This document shows, in pieces, positions 18,737 through 30,044 of a stretch of 64,000 bases of DNA. Each line of letters begins with the position of its first letter. Positions within the stretch are counted from its first letter, which is position 1. Made by a program: the position numbers and the translations under genes. The DNA is from Mangrovitalea sediminis (GTDB lineage Bacteria > Pseudomonadota > Gammaproteobacteria > Pseudomonadales > Oleiphilaceae), in contig NZ_NTLB01000004.1 in NCBI RefSeq assembly GCF_002514725.1, positions 186,001 to 250,000 on the forward strand, given 5' to 3'. The notes under the pieces are model-generated. The model was not told where the DNA came from and did no database searches. It saw nothing but the letters and a program-made list of their open reading frames with translations.

Positions 18737-21109
18737 CTAGCTCCTCAACGTTGCACCCAGCTCAGCCCCCAGATGCGACACAACCCTATTGAAGAGGTCC
18801 TGAACCTCCTCATCGTTAAGTGTGCGCTCGGGGTGCTGCCAGAAAAGGCTCAGCGCAAGGCTCTTCTGACCCTCGCCGATATTGCCGCCTTCATAGACAT
18901 CAAACACTCGCAAGCCTGTAAGGTACTCGCCAGCTTGAGCCCGGATCGCTGTCTCGACCCCAGCATAGCTTGTCCCCTCTGAAACAATAATAGCCAAATC
19001 GCGACGAACTTCCGGGAATTTTGAAAATTCTTTGAAATTAGGCACATAACCAGTGAGTACTGGATTTAAGAATAGCTCAAAGAGAAAAATCGCGCCATCC
19101 AGATCAAAAGATTTCTGAATTGCTGGGTGAATGGCACCGATGAGTCCAACCACTTGATTGTTATGTACTATTTCAGCGCACTGCCCTGGATGGAGTGCCG
19201 CATGCCGCCCGGGACGATACTCAAGGCGCAAACCGAGTACAGCCGACAGGCTCTCCAGGTCGCCTTTTACATCGTAGAAATCGACATTGCCCCGCGCATT
19301 CGACCAACGCTCCGGCAAACGGCCACCGCAGACAACACCGGCCAGCATAGGCTCCTGCTCAATGCCCTCACCCTCTTTCACGAAACGCAACCCTGTTTCG
19401 AACAGGCGGACGCGCTGCTGCTGACGATTCTGGTTATAGCTCAATGTCTTTAGCAGACCGGTCCAGAGGGTTGTCCGCATCACCGACATATCGCTGGAAA
19501 TGGGATTTGCCAGCATGATGCCCTGTTGCTCTGGATTGAGCAGTTGCTGAGCCTTCGGATCGACAAAGCTATAGGTGATCGCTTCCTGATAGCCCAGAGA
19601 CACCAAATGATCACGGACGCGCGCGAGCGGTCGCTTCGCCTCGGGATGGGGACGAAGGCTCAGCCGGCCGACACCTTCGGTTACCGGAAGGTTGTTGTAG
19701 CCGTAAATACGGCCGATTTCCTCGATCAGGTCGATTTCCTGACTAATGTCCGGACGGAAACTGGGCACAGCAACCAACCAGCCGTCGGCCTTGAGCTTAT
19801 CGATGTGCAGACCAAGACGCGTCAGGATTTCCTCGATCTCGGTTCGGTTGATAGCCAATCCAAGAATTGCCGCGACACGCGCTTCCCGCAGATGGATCGG
19901 CGCTGCTTCCGGTAAATCCTCTTCACTGAGAGCTTCAATGATCTCGCCAGGCTCTCCACCCACGATATCCAACAAGAGTTTCGTAGCCCGCTCCATGGCA
20001 AGGCGCTGCAGGCGATAGTCGACACCGCGCTCGAAGCGATGGGAAGACTCGGTATGAAGACCGTAGGAACGGGCTTTACCGGCTACGGCAATGGCATCGA
20101 AGAAAGCCGCCTCCAGGAAGAGATCCCGGGTCTTTTCGGTGACCCCCGAATGCTCTCCGCCCATAACACCTGCCATAGCCACGGCCTTGGAGTGATCTGC
20201 GATGACGAGCGTATCTTCGCTCATCGATATTTCCTGGCCATCGAGCAGGCGCAGTTTCTCACCGGACTCGGCCATGCGAACCACGATGCCGCCATCCAGT
20301 TCGGCCAAATCAAAGGCATGCATAGGCTGACCCAGCTCGAGCATCACGTAGTTCGTGACATCCACCGCTGGATCGATGGAGCGAATGCCGGAACGACGGA
20401 GGCGCTCACGCATCCATACCGGAGACTCCACGCTGAGATCGACATTTCGGATGATGCGTCCCAGATAACGCGGACAGGCCTCCCAGGCACGTACCCGAAC
20501 ATCCAGAATATCGGAATGAACCGGCGCAACCGGCTCGATCACGGGCTCCGATACCGTCAGGCGGTTAAGAACGCCGACCTCGCGAGCCAAACCACGAATG
20601 GACAGGCAGTCGCTGCGGTTGGGCGTCAGGTCGACGTCGATAGTGGCATCGTCCAACCCCAGATAGTCACGTAACTGGGTCCCCGTCGGCGCGCTTTCAG
20701 GTAGCACCATCAGGCCCTCGTGATTGTCGGACAGCCCCAACTCAGACTCCGAGCACAACATACCCTGCGATTCCACGCCGCGCAGCTTGGCCTTCTTGAT
20801 TTTGAAGTTGCCCTGCAGGATCGCGCCAATCACGGCGAAAGGCGCCTTCATCCCCTCAAAGACATTCGGCGCGCCACAGACCACCTGGTGAGTCATGGTA
20901 CCGTCTGACACTTGGCAAACCCGCAGCTTGTCCGCATCCGGATGCGGCGCCAATGCCGTAATCTCACCGACGATAACCCCGGAGAAGGAGCCCGCCACCG
21001 GCTCTACATCATCGACCTCAAGTCCAGCCATCGTAATCTGGTGCGCCAGTTCCTGGGTATCGATGTCCGGGTTGACCCACTCACGCAACCACTGCTCGCT
21101 GAATTTCAT
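18737..21109 (-). CDS. pheT: Phenylalanine-tRNA ligase beta subunit
   Basis: PheT pairs with PheS as an alpha2-beta2 enzyme that charges tRNA-Phe. The 790-residue protein has the tRNA-binding OB domain (about 40-150, including [20 protein letters not shown]), the B3/B4 editing domain (about 210-380), the B5 domain (about 400-470), the catalytic-like domain and a C-terminal anticodon-binding ferredoxin-fold domain. Length is normal for gammaproteobacteria. It follows pheS by 86 bp and precedes ihfA by 4 bp. Confidence 0.98.
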   Translation of the reverse strand: MKFSEQWLREWVNPDIDTQELAHQITMAGLEVDDVEPVAGSFSGVIVGEITALAPHPDADKLRVCQVSDGTMTHQVVCGAPNVFEGMKAPFAVIGAILQGNFKIKKAKLRGVESQGMLCSESELGLSDNHEGLMVLPESAPTGTQLRDYLGLDDATIDVDLTPNRSDCLSIRGLAREVGVLNRLTVSEPVIEPVAPVHSDILDVRVRAWEACPRYLGRIIRNVDLSVESPVWMRERLRRSGIRSIDPAVDVTNYVMLELGQPMHAFDLAELDGGIVVRMAESGEKLRLLDGQEISMSEDTLVIADHSKAVAMAGVMGGEHSGVTEKTRDLFLEAAFFDAIAVAGKARSYGLHTESSHRFERGVDYRLQRLAMERATKLLLDIVGGEPGEIIEALSEEDLPEAAPIHLREARVAAILGLAINRTEIEEILTRLGLHIDKLKADGWLVAVPSFRPDISQEIDLIEEIGRIYGYNNLPVTEGVGRLSLRPHPEAKRPLARVRDHLVSLGYQEAITYSFVDPKAQQLLNPEQQGIMLANPISSDMSVMRTTLWTGLLKTLSYNQNRQQQRVRLFETGLRFVKEGEGIEQEPMLAGVVCGGRLPERWSNARGNVDFYDVKGDLESLSAVLGLRLEYRPGRHAALHPGQCAEIVHNNQVVGLIGAIHPAIQKSFDLDGAIFLFELFLNPVLTGYVPNFKEFSKFPEVRRDLAIIVSEGTSYAGVETAIRAQAGEYLTGLRVFDVYEGGNIGEGQKSLALSLFWQHPERTLNDEEVQDLFNRVVSHLGAELGATLRS

Positions 21110-21195
21110 GTTCCTGCCTGTCCTGATCCGGTAAATGGAAAACGCTGTGCCGACCTGCGTCGCTCACGCTAAAAGGCGACAAATAAAGGCGCTAC

Positions 21196-22275
<1,080 letters not shown>

Positions 22276-22303
22276 TTACCTCGGCAACAATCGATGCAAG
22301 AGC

Positions 22304-22663
22304 TCAACCGGCCAAAGCGGCCTTGGCTTTTTCCACGACTGCCGCAAAAGCCTGCTGCTCATTCATCGCCAGGTCAGCCAGGACCTTACGATCGATCTCG
22401 ACTTCGGCTTTCTTCAGACCAGCAATCAGACGGCTGTAGGACAGGCCGTTCATGCGAGCACCAGCGTTGATACGGGCAATCCACAGGGCACGGAACTGAC
22501 GCTTACGCTGACGACGGTCGCGGTAAGCATACTGGCCGGCCTTGATAACAGCCTGTTTGGCAACACGGAACACACGGCTACGGGCACCGTAGTAACCCTT
22601 AGCCTGCTTCAAGATTTTCTTGTGACGACGACGAGCGACGACACCACGTTTTACACGAGCCAT
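22304..22663 (-). CDS. rplT: 50S ribosomal protein L20
   Basis: The 119-residue protein carries the L20 signature throughout: [20 protein letters not shown] at the start and [20 protein letters not shown] in the RNA-binding core. L20 binds 23S rRNA early in 50S assembly. In E. coli it represses its own operon by binding the rpmI leader RNA. It lies 32 bp after rpmI, the normal infC-rpmI-rplT order. Confidence 0.99.
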   Translation of the reverse strand: MARVKRGVVARRRHKKILKQAKGYYGARSRVFRVAKQAVIKAGQYAYRDRRQRKRQFRALWIARINAGARMNGLSYSRLIAGLKKAEVEIDRKVLADLAMNEQQAFAAVVEKAKAALAG

Positions 22664-22695
22664 GTCTTAATCCTTCTTCCAAATAACCAGGTCAG

Positions 22696-22887
22696 TTAGC
22701 CAGCCAACATACGCTTTACGCCCGCGACATCAGAAGCTGCAATCAGCTTGGTGCCGCGCAGCTGACGCTTACGCTTGGGGCTTTTCTTGGTCAGGATGTG
22801 GCTCGTATAAGACTGCTTGTGCTTGAAGCCCTTCGCAGTCTTCTTGAAGCGCTTGGTCGCGCTACTTTTGGTTTTCATTTTAGGCAT
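22696..22887 (-). CDS. rpmI: 50S ribosomal protein L35
   Basis: This highly basic 63-residue protein begins [20 protein letters not shown], the L35 signature, and ends with GVKRMLAG. It binds 23S rRNA in the large subunit. The 96-bp gap upstream, towards infC, contains an intrinsic terminator, so rpmI-rplT expression may depend on read-through or on a separate promoter. Confidence 0.98.
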   Translation of the reverse strand: MPKMKTKSSATKRFKKTAKGFKHKQSYTSHILTKKSPKRKRQLRGTKLIAASDVAGVKRMLAG

Positions 22888-22933
22888 TACACGTACTCCG
22901 CATTCGTCATTAATCGCGCGTAACGCATAAACA

Positions 22934-22970
22934 GAAAAAACCTCCTGCCCAGAAGGGCGGAAGGTTTCTT
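22934..22970 (-). terminator. Intrinsic terminator between infC and rpmI
   Basis: On the minus strand AAACCTTCCGCCC and GGGCAGGAGGTT form a stem with two internal mismatches around a TTCT loop, followed directly by six T residues. It starts 14 bp after the infC stop. This is where L20-dependent control acts in other bacteria, so it may be a regulated terminator. Confidence 0.75.
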
Positions 22971-22983
22971 CACGCCGTTTGCG

Positions 22984-23523
22984 TTACTTCTTCTTTTTCG
23001 GGGACAGCACCATGGTCATCTGGCGGCCTTCCATCTTTGGCCGCTGTTCGACGACCCCGATCTCACCCAAATCGGTTTCGATCCGATTGAGGAGTTCGAG
23101 ACCAAGCTCCTGGTGTGCCATTTCACGACCGCGGAAGCGGATCGTGACCTTGCCTTTGTCCCCATTCTCAAGGAAACGTATCAGGTTGCGCAGTTTTACC
23201 TGATAATCCCCTTCTTCCGTCCCTGGTCGGAGCTTGATTTCCTTAATCTGCACCTGCTTCTGCTTTTTCTTCGCAGCCGCCTTGGCTTTCTTTTCCTCGA
23301 AGATCTTTTTGCCGAAGTCCATGATCTTGCACACGACCGGATCAGAGTCGGCAATCTTGACCAGATCCAACCCCGCTTCCTCTGCGGCCTTCAATGCCTC
23401 TTCAATAGGAACAACACCTACCTGTGTTCCATCAGAGGCGATCAAACGAACTTCCGTGGCAGTAATATTCTCGTTGATGGGCGTGCGCGCAGGGCGCTCG
23501 CCACGAACGTTTCTCTTATTAAT
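22984..23523 (-). CDS. infC: Translation initiation factor IF-3, AUU start
   Basis: IF-3 keeps ribosomal subunits apart and checks start codons. The protein of about 179 residues has an N-terminal domain ([20 protein letters not shown]), a lysine-rich linker ([20 protein letters not shown]) and a C-terminal domain with [11 protein letters not shown]. No ATG, GTG or TTG fits. Two ATT codons stand at 23526 and 23523, 5 and 8 bases after GGAG inside the end of thrS. The rare AUU start is a known infC feature that lets IF-3 repress its own translation. I use 23523 for the better spacing. The frame open to 23586 overlaps thrS and is not the real start. Confidence 0.95.
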   Translation of the reverse strand: MNKRNVRGERPARTPINENITATEVRLIASDGTQVGVVPIEEALKAAEEAGLDLVKIADSDPVVCKIMDFGKKIFEEKKAKAAAKKKQKQVQIKEIKLRPGTEEGDYQVKLRNLIRFLENGDKGKVTIRFRGREMAHQELGLELLNRIETDLGEIGVVEQRPKMEGRQMTMVLSPKKKK

Positions 23524-23525
23524 AA

Positions 23526-25451
23526 TCAGATCTCCGCTTTGGTTCTGCTTTTGCGCCGGACTTCCGCCTGCAATGAGGCTATCCATTCGTCCAACGCGAA
23601 TGTACCCAGGTCTTCACCGGTTCGAGTGCGTACCGCAACAGAGCGATTTTCCACCTCTTTGTCGCCGACAACCAGCAGGTACGGAACCTTGTTAATCGTG
23701 TGCTCGCGAATTTTAAAGCCGATCTTCTCGTTTCTCAAGTCAAGCTGCGCACGAAAGCCAACGTTGTCAAGAATTTCGACCACTTCTCGACAATAATCAT
23801 GCTGATTGTCGGTGATACTCATGACCATGGCCTGGACCGGAGCCAGCCATGCAGGGAAGGCGCCTTCATAATGCTCAATCAGGATACCAATGAAGCGCTC
23901 GAAAGATCCCAGTACGGCACGATGCAACATAACCGGCGTGCGACGCTCCTGATTATCCGCGACATACTGAGCGCCCAACCGGCCAGGCATCGAGAAATCC
24001 ACCTGTATGGTACCACACTGCCAGACCCTGCCAATGCAGTCTTTCAGGGAGAACTCGATTTTCGGCCCGTAAAAGGCTCCTTCTCCCGGCAACAATTCCC
24101 AGTCGAGACCCTGGCGATTCAACGCTTCTTCCAGCGCCGCCTCAGCCTTATCCCAGATTTCATCGGACCCCACACGCTTCTCTGGACGCGTCGACAGCTT
24201 GTACAGTATCTCGGTAAATCCGAAGTCCGCATAGACTTCATGCAGTAAGGCAATAAAGCGTGTCACCTCTTCCTGAATCTGCGACTCTTCACAGAAGATA
24301 TGAGCATCGTCCTGGGTAAATCCGCGGACCCGCATCAGCCCGTGCAATGCGCCCGACGGCTCGTTCCGGTGACAGGAACCAAATTCCGCGAAACGCAGCG
24401 GCAACTCCTTGTAGCTTTTCAGGCCCTGATTGTAAACCTGGATGTGACAGGGGCAGTTCATGGGCTTGATCGCAAAGTCATGCTTCTCGGATTCCGTGGT
24501 AAACATCTCGTCCGAGAATTTATCCCAGTGACCCGACTTCTCCCACAGGGTACGCGATACCACCTGCGGCGTCTTGATCTCCTGGTAACCGTGATGGCGC
24601 AACTTGTCGCGCATGTACTGCTCAATCTGCTGATACAGGCTCCAGCCCAGCGGATGCCAGAACACCATGCCAGGCGCTTCCTCCTGGGTATGGAACAGGT
24701 TCAGCTTCTTGCCCAGCTTACGATGGTCGCGTTTCTCAGCTTCTTCCAATCGCTGCAGATAGGCTTTCAGCTCCTTCTTGTTACCCCAGGCTGTCCCGTA
24801 AACGCGCTGCAACTGCTCGTTGTTGGTGTCCCCCCGCCAGTAGGCCCCAGCGACCTTGGTCAGCTTGAAGGCTTTCAGCTTGCCGGTACTCGGCACATGA
24901 GGCCCCCGGCACAGGTCGACAAAATCGCCCTGCTGGTAAAACGACAGCGCCTCGTCTCCGGGAATGTCCTGAATAATCCGGACCTTGTACTCCTCGCCCA
25001 TCGCCGTAAAGCGCTGAACAGCCTCATCACGGCTCAGCTCAAAGCGCTGAACCGGTAAATCCTGGGCCGCCAATTCCTCCATCCGCTTTTCGATCTTTTC
25101 CAGATCGTCCGGCGTAAAGGGACGCTCAAAGCGGAAGTCGTAATAGAATCCATTGTCGATAACCGGCCCTATGGTGACCTGGGCACTGGGGAACAGCTGC
25201 TTGACTGCCATCGCCAGCAAATGGGCAGTGGAATGGCGGATAATATCCACACCCTCAGCATCACGTTCAGTGACAATAGCCAGCAGCACATCGCTACTGA
25301 TGCAATAGGACGTGTCGACCAATTTACCGTCGACTTTACCCGCGAGTGCGGCCTTGGCCAGACCCGGCCCAATATCGGCCGCAACATCGGCAACGGTGAC
25401 AGGTCCATCGAAGCGACGTTGTTGTCCGTCAGGAAGCGTAATAACTGGCAT
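23526..25451 (-). CDS. thrS: Threonine-tRNA ligase
   Basis: ThrRS charges tRNA-Thr. The 641-residue protein has the TGS domain (about 1-60, [20 protein letters not shown]), the editing domain with [16 protein letters not shown] (about 75-90), the class II catalytic core with motif 2 [19 protein letters not shown], zinc ligands in [11 protein letters not shown], and the C-terminal anticodon-binding domain. GGGGAA precedes ATG 25451. It is the first gene of the translation operon. Its 3' end contains the infC ribosome binding site. Confidence 0.99.
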   Translation of the reverse strand: MPVITLPDGQQRRFDGPVTVADVAADIGPGLAKAALAGKVDGKLVDTSYCISSDVLLAIVTERDAEGVDIIRHSTAHLLAMAVKQLFPSAQVTIGPVIDNGFYYDFRFERPFTPDDLEKIEKRMEELAAQDLPVQRFELSRDEAVQRFTAMGEEYKVRIIQDIPGDEALSFYQQGDFVDLCRGPHVPSTGKLKAFKLTKVAGAYWRGDTNNEQLQRVYGTAWGNKKELKAYLQRLEEAEKRDHRKLGKKLNLFHTQEEAPGMVFWHPLGWSLYQQIEQYMRDKLRHHGYQEIKTPQVVSRTLWEKSGHWDKFSDEMFTTESEKHDFAIKPMNCPCHIQVYNQGLKSYKELPLRFAEFGSCHRNEPSGALHGLMRVRGFTQDDAHIFCEESQIQEEVTRFIALLHEVYADFGFTEILYKLSTRPEKRVGSDEIWDKAEAALEEALNRQGLDWELLPGEGAFYGPKIEFSLKDCIGRVWQCGTIQVDFSMPGRLGAQYVADNQERRTPVMLHRAVLGSFERFIGILIEHYEGAFPAWLAPVQAMVMSITDNQHDYCREVVEILDNVGFRAQLDLRNEKIGFKIREHTINKVPYLLVVGDKEVENRSVAVRTRTGEDLGTFALDEWIASLQAEVRRKSRTKAEI

Positions 25452-25622
25452 TGCTGTGTTTCCCCAATTTTTCAGTGGTGACCCGTACGAAAGATCACAT
25501 GAACCGTAATCGAACGCGGGATTCTAACAAGTCGCAGGCGCCGTGACCATGCCGTAACCACCTTCTCCACGCATTGGCGGCAGAGTTTGCTATGGTTGTC
25601 GGACCGGATTAGGGAAGACCTC

Positions 25623-26366
25623 ATGAAACTCATTGCCTTTCACAACATCAAAGGGGGTGTCGGCAAGACCGCGAGCGCCGTCAACATAGCCTACCAGGCC
25701 AGCGCCAGTGGTATTCCCACCCTGCTTTGGGACCTTGATCCCCAAGGCGCCGCCAGTTGGTATTTTTCCCGGCAGGCGCCGTCAGACGCCAAGGCGGCCA
25801 AGCTGGTAAAGGGTAAAACCCCTATCGGTCGCCTGATCACCGAAAGCGGCCTCCCCCAACTGGACCTGATCCCGTCGGATGTGAGCTTCCGCAATATGGA
25901 TCTGCAACTGGAAAAGCACGGGCATGCCAACGCACTGCAATCTTGGGTCGAACCCCTGGCCGAGGACTACGCACTGGTCATCCTCGACTGCCCTCCCAGC
26001 CTGTCACGACTGGCGGAAAATATCTTCGCCGCCGCCGACCGCATCTATGTGCCGATGATTCCGACCTGGCTATCGGTCAACAGTTGGGAGCAACTACAGG
26101 CTTTCGTCAAAGACAAGGGTCTCGACCGGAAACGGTTCCATCCCTTTTTTACATTGGTAGACCGGCGCAAACGCCTGCATCGCGAATTTCTGGAGAAGCC
26201 GCCTGAAGACATAAAACGACGGCTGGCAGGCTATATCCCCTACGCCAGCGATATCGAGCGCATGGGCGAATACCGTCAACCGGTGGCACTGTTTGCCCCC
26301 CGATCTCCGGCCGCGCTCGCTTATCGGCTGATGTGGGAGCAGATGAGAAAACAGCTGAAATTGTGA
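25623..26366 (+). CDS. ParA-family ATPase without a ParB partner
   Basis: The 247-residue protein is a deviant-Walker ATPase. It has KGGVGKTASAVNIAYQ at residues 10-25, DLDPQGAASWYFSRQ near 40-55, and VILDCPPSLSRLAENIF near 120. ParA proteins move DNA or protein cargo along the nucleoid. No parB, parS-like repeat or replication gene is nearby, so this is an orphan ParA of the kind that positions chemotaxis, secretion or other complexes. The ATG at 25623 follows GGGAAG; the frame upstream lacks homology. It is divergent from thrS across 171 bp. Confidence 0.85.
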   Translation: MKLIAFHNIKGGVGKTASAVNIAYQASASGIPTLLWDLDPQGAASWYFSRQAPSDAKAAKLVKGKTPIGRLITESGLPQLDLIPSDVSFRNMDLQLEKHGHANALQSWVEPLAEDYALVILDCPPSLSRLAENIFAAADRIYVPMIPTWLSVNSWEQLQAFVKDKGLDRKRFHPFFTLVDRRKRLHREFLEKPPEDIKRRLAGYIPYASDIERMGEYRQPVALFAPRSPAALAYRLMWEQMRKQLKL

Positions 26367-26382
26367 AAGATGCCAGCGGCGA

Positions 26383-27375
26383 CTAACGCAACAGGCCGAC
26401 CTGACGGTAGTAATGTAGCGCACCGGCGTGCAGCGGCGCACTGAGTCCTTCGGACACCATCGCCTTCTTCTCCAGGTGTTGGAAAGCCGGGTGTTGCTCC
26501 TTGAACTCTTCGAAGTTCTCAAAGATAGCCTTTACAACACTGTAGATAACTTCATCTGGCACATCCGCCCGTGCCACCAGAGTCGCGCGAACCCCGAAGG
26601 TTTTGACGTCTTTCGGATTACCTCGATACATCCCCCCCGGAATGACCGCAGCACTGTAATAGGGACTCTCTCGCACCAAGGCTCTCACAGCGGGATTATC
26701 GACGGTCACCAGCACGCTGTCGCAACTGCTGGTCGCTTCCTTGATGGCACCGGACGGGTGGCCCACCGTGTAGACAAAAGCATCGATGCGGTTGTCGCAC
26801 AATGCCTGGGACTGCTCCGACGGCTTGATTTCCGAAACCTGGGCAAAGTCGTTCATAGTCCACCCCATCTGGTGCATCAGCACCTCCAGGGTGGCTTGCT
26901 GGCCGCTGCCGGGCGCCCCGATGTTGACACGCTTCCCCTTAAGATCGGCAAACTTGCGTATGCCGCTATCACGCCTGGCAACAATGGTCAGGGGTTCGGA
27001 ATGCAGGGAGAGGACAGAGCGTAGGCCCTTGAAAGGGCCGCGCCCCTTGAAGACACCGGTGCCGGTATAGGCGTGATACTGCCAATCTGACTGCACGATC
27101 GCCAGATCCAATTCTCCATCACGAAGCGCATTCAGGTTATAGATTGAGCCACTGGTACTATCTACCGAACAGCGGATACCGTTTTCTTTTCGCGCACGAT
27201 TGACCAATCGACAAATTGCGATGCCTGCCGGGTAATAAACGCCCGTAACGCCACCCGTACCGATGGTGATGAAGCGGGGATCCTTGGTTTCAGCCTGAAC
27301 CGAACAGGCCACCAGAAATGCCGCTGAAGCAACCACCGCCACCCACAGTGAACGGAATGTATGTCGAAGAGCCAT
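26383..27375 (-). CDS. TAXI-family TRAP transporter solute-binding protein
   Basis: This periplasmic receptor of about 330 residues has an N-terminal signal peptide (VAVVASAAFLVACSVQA, cleavage probably before ETKD). The TAXI fold follows, with FITIGTGGVTGVYYPAG, GELDLAIVQSDWQYHAYTG and KGKRVNIGAPGSGQQATLEV. TAXI proteins deliver substrates to TRAP permeases. No dctM/dctQ-type permease is beside it, so it is an orphan receptor here. Cys in the signal region might suggest a lipoprotein, but the lipobox is imperfect. The ATG at 27375 is favoured over a TTG at 27411; neither has a strong ribosome binding site. It converges with the ParA gene. Confidence 0.9.
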   Translation of the reverse strand: MALRHTFRSLWVAVVASAAFLVACSVQAETKDPRFITIGTGGVTGVYYPAGIAICRLVNRARKENGIRCSVDSTSGSIYNLNALRDGELDLAIVQSDWQYHAYTGTGVFKGRGPFKGLRSVLSLHSEPLTIVARRDSGIRKFADLKGKRVNIGAPGSGQQATLEVLMHQMGWTMNDFAQVSEIKPSEQSQALCDNRIDAFVYTVGHPSGAIKEATSSCDSVLVTVDNPAVRALVRESPYYSAAVIPGGMYRGNPKDVKTFGVRATLVARADVPDEVIYSVVKAIFENFEEFKEQHPAFQHLEKKAMVSEGLSAPLHAGALHYYRQVGLLR

Positions 27376-27554
27376 TGAGTGTGTTCTTGGTTTTTTTTGC
27401 CGGTATGACAACGGGATAAGACACGCCCCTATCTCGTTGAGCCACTCACCTTAAAGTAGTCGAATAGCATCTCGAAATAAAGGAAAGAAATTTCAACTAA
27501 CTCTCTGTCCTGCAAAGCAAAGCAAAAACGCAACTGCAACTATCGGACAGGCTG

Positions 27555-27592
27555 AAAACAACAAGGCCCGCAAAAGCGGGCCTTGTTGTTTT
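27555..27592 (-). terminator. Perfect 17-bp terminator hairpin after the RND gene
   Basis: AAAACAACAAGGCCCGC and its exact complement flank a 4-base AAAA loop. The A and T ends make it able to work in both directions. It lies 11 bp past the RND gene stop, in the 227-bp spacer before the TAXI gene. Confidence 0.9.
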
Positions 27593-27602
27593 ACTGAACG
27601 GC

Positions 27603-29993
27603 TCAGGACTTAGCCGCAGCCGCTCTCGCCTTGGCAACCATGCGGTCGGGCCGCAGCAGGAAACGCGCCAGCGCCGGCAACAACCAGATGGCGCCGATCA
27701 TGTTCCACAGGAACATGAAGAACAACAGGATTCCCATGTCGGCCTGGAACTTGATCGGGGACCAGATCCAGGTCACCACGCCCAGCGCTAACGTGATGCC
27801 TGTAAAGGTGACTGCCCTACCGGTGGAGCGCAACGTCTCGAAATAGGCATCCTGCAACGTCTTGCCTTCCAACAGGAACTTTTCGAGTTTGGTATAGATA
27901 TAGATGCCGTAATCGACACCGATACCAACCCCCAAGGCAATAACCGGCAACGTCGCCACCTTGATACCGATATGCAATTGCGCCATCAGCGCTTCACACA
28001 GCACGGAGGTCAATGCCAGCGGTACGATAACGCAGATAGTGGCCCGGATGGAGCGGAACGTGATCAGGCACAGACAGCTGACAACCGCGTACACAAAGAA
28101 CAGCATAAGGTCTTTCGCCTTGGCGATAACCTGGTTCGTCGCAGCCTCGACACCGGCATTGCCAGCCCCCAAGACGAACTTGTACTGATCGTTGTTATTC
28201 TTCTGGGCAAACGCCTCGGCCACCTTCACGACTCGATTGAGCGTTTCTGCCTTGTGGTCCTTGAGGAACACAATCAGCGGCGTCAGGCTACAGTCCGTAT
28301 TGATCAAGCCACTGGGCACCTCGCGCAGAGAGGAATTGATCACTCCCTGGTTCGGGGACAATTCATACCACTTGAAGTTGCCCTCGTTGAGCGCCTTGGT
28401 TACCAGCTTTGAAATATTGGCAAGCGAGGTTGTGGAGTCGACCCCCTTGGTATTTTCCAACTTCCACTGCAACGCATCCATGGCATGTAGCACAGGATAG
28501 CTGGTGCACTGCTGCTTTGGCGTCTCCACCATCACCACCAGGATATCGGCACTGGTGCTGTAATTCTTGATGATGTAGGCATTATCCTGGTTGTAGACCG
28601 AGTTCTGCCGAAGCTCCGGAGCTCCCCTCTCCAGGTCGCCGATTTTCAGGTCCTGCTTGTAGTACATACCGATGCCGAGACCCAAAAGTGCAATCAGCAA
28701 TGAAATCGGTGCCACCCCGGGGTGCGAGAAGAACGACATCAGGCGCCACTTACGATCAACCTTCTCATCATGATTCTGTACGTGCCGGACGCCACTTTTG
28801 CTAATGCCAATGTAGGACATCACCAGCGGATGCAGAACCAGGTTGGTGATAATAATCACCGCCACACCGATACCGGCCGCCACCGCCAGGTCCTTGATGA
28901 CATCGATCTCGATGAACAGCAACGTCAGGAAGCCAATGGCGTCACTCAATAACGCCACCACCCCAGGAATGTAGAGTTGCCGGAACGCCAGCCGCGCCGA
29001 GGTCAGCGGGTCGAACCCCTTGGCGGACTCCAGCGCCATGGCGTTGACGACCTGGACCGCATGACTGATACCTATGGCAAAAACCAGGAACGGAACCAGT
29101 ACCGAGTAGGGATCCAGGCCGTAGCCGAGCAGATGCAGGATACCCAACTGCCAGATAACCGCAATAATGGACGTCAGCAGGGGAATCATCGTGCCAGCGA
29201 CACAACGGGAATACCAAAACAGGAAGACGCCCGTCAGCAGGATCGTAATGACCGCGAATAGAGCCACATACTGAATGCCGGCAATCAGGTCACCCACCAG
29301 CTTGGCAAAGCCGATGATATGAATTTCGATGTTCGGGTTCTGCTTCTCGTATTTCGCGCGAATCTGATCCAGGCGCTTGGACAGCTCCGAATAACTCAAC
29401 TTGGCGCCGGTCTGCGGGTCCTTCTCATACAACGGAGCATAGATGATGGAGGATTTGAAATTATCCGCCACCAGACGGATTCCCTCCGGTGAACGCAGTA
29501 CATTCTGCCGCAACTGCTCAAGGCTGTGCGGGGAACCATTATAGCCGTCCGGAATGACCGTTCCGCCCTGGAAGCCCTGCTCCGTCACTTCCAGCCAGCG
29601 GATATTCGGCGTCCAAAGGGATTTCAAGCCCGAACGGTTAACACCTTTCAGGTAGAAAATATCGTCATTGATATGCTTAAGCGTATCCATGTAGCTCTTG
29701 GTGAAGATGTCGCCATCCTTCACGCCCACCGCCACACGGATAAAGTTGCCCAGATTGTCCAGGTCACCCCGGTGTTTGAGCATATTGACGATATAGGGAT
29801 GCTTGAGCGGGATCATGCGCTCGAAGCTGGCATTCGGCTGAATCTTGACGGCGTTGTAACCCAGGAACAGGGTAAGAAACAGGAAAAACACCAAGATCAG
29901 GACGCGATTGTTGAAAATCAGCCGCTCCAAAAAGGGCTCGGCCTTCGGCGTCAAAAGATAGTGTTCACCCTTGTCGTGCTTGGGGTTAGACAT
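27603..29993 (-). CDS. RND superfamily (MMPL-type) exporter
   Basis: The 796-residue inner-membrane protein has the RND layout: one membrane helix near residue 30, a large periplasmic loop (about 50-240), five or six helices (about 245-430), a second loop (about 450-620) and a final helix block (about 625-785). Typical motifs are ITILLTGVFLFWYSR, FLVFAIGISHAVQVV and GVGIGVDYGIYIYTKLEKF, with the acidic residue used for proton coupling. It is an MMPL-like lipid or hydrophobic-molecule exporter, not an AcrB-type drug pump. It follows the YCF48-like gene by 51 bp and probably shares a transcript with it and with the DUF1329 gene. Confidence 0.9.
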   Translation of the reverse strand: MSNPKHDKGEHYLLTPKAEPFLERLIFNNRVLILVFFLFLTLFLGYNAVKIQPNASFERMIPLKHPYIVNMLKHRGDLDNLGNFIRVAVGVKDGDIFTKSYMDTLKHINDDIFYLKGVNRSGLKSLWTPNIRWLEVTEQGFQGGTVIPDGYNGSPHSLEQLRQNVLRSPEGIRLVADNFKSSIIYAPLYEKDPQTGAKLSYSELSKRLDQIRAKYEKQNPNIEIHIIGFAKLVGDLIAGIQYVALFAVITILLTGVFLFWYSRCVAGTMIPLLTSIIAVIWQLGILHLLGYGLDPYSVLVPFLVFAIGISHAVQVVNAMALESAKGFDPLTSARLAFRQLYIPGVVALLSDAIGFLTLLFIEIDVIKDLAVAAGIGVAVIIITNLVLHPLVMSYIGISKSGVRHVQNHDEKVDRKWRLMSFFSHPGVAPISLLIALLGLGIGMYYKQDLKIGDLERGAPELRQNSVYNQDNAYIIKNYSTSADILVVMVETPKQQCTSYPVLHAMDALQWKLENTKGVDSTTSLANISKLVTKALNEGNFKWYELSPNQGVINSSLREVPSGLINTDCSLTPLIVFLKDHKAETLNRVVKVAEAFAQKNNNDQYKFVLGAGNAGVEAATNQVIAKAKDLMLFFVYAVVSCLCLITFRSIRATICVIVPLALTSVLCEALMAQLHIGIKVATLPVIALGVGIGVDYGIYIYTKLEKFLLEGKTLQDAYFETLRSTGRAVTFTGITLALGVVTWIWSPIKFQADMGILLFFMFLWNMIGAIWLLPALARFLLRPDRMVAKARAAAAKS

Positions 29994-30044
29994 TCAGAAA
30001 TCCTCTTACTGAAACTCTGGTGGCATCGGGGGCATTAACCGCAA

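Noticed and set aside
23527-23586. infC start upstream at 23586
   Set aside because: The added residues come from the end of thrS in another frame and have no homology to IF-3; the AUU start with GGAG explains the gene.
25623-26366. Chromosome or plasmid partition locus
   Set aside because: No ParB gene, no parS-like repeats and no replication gene accompany the ParA-like ATPase.
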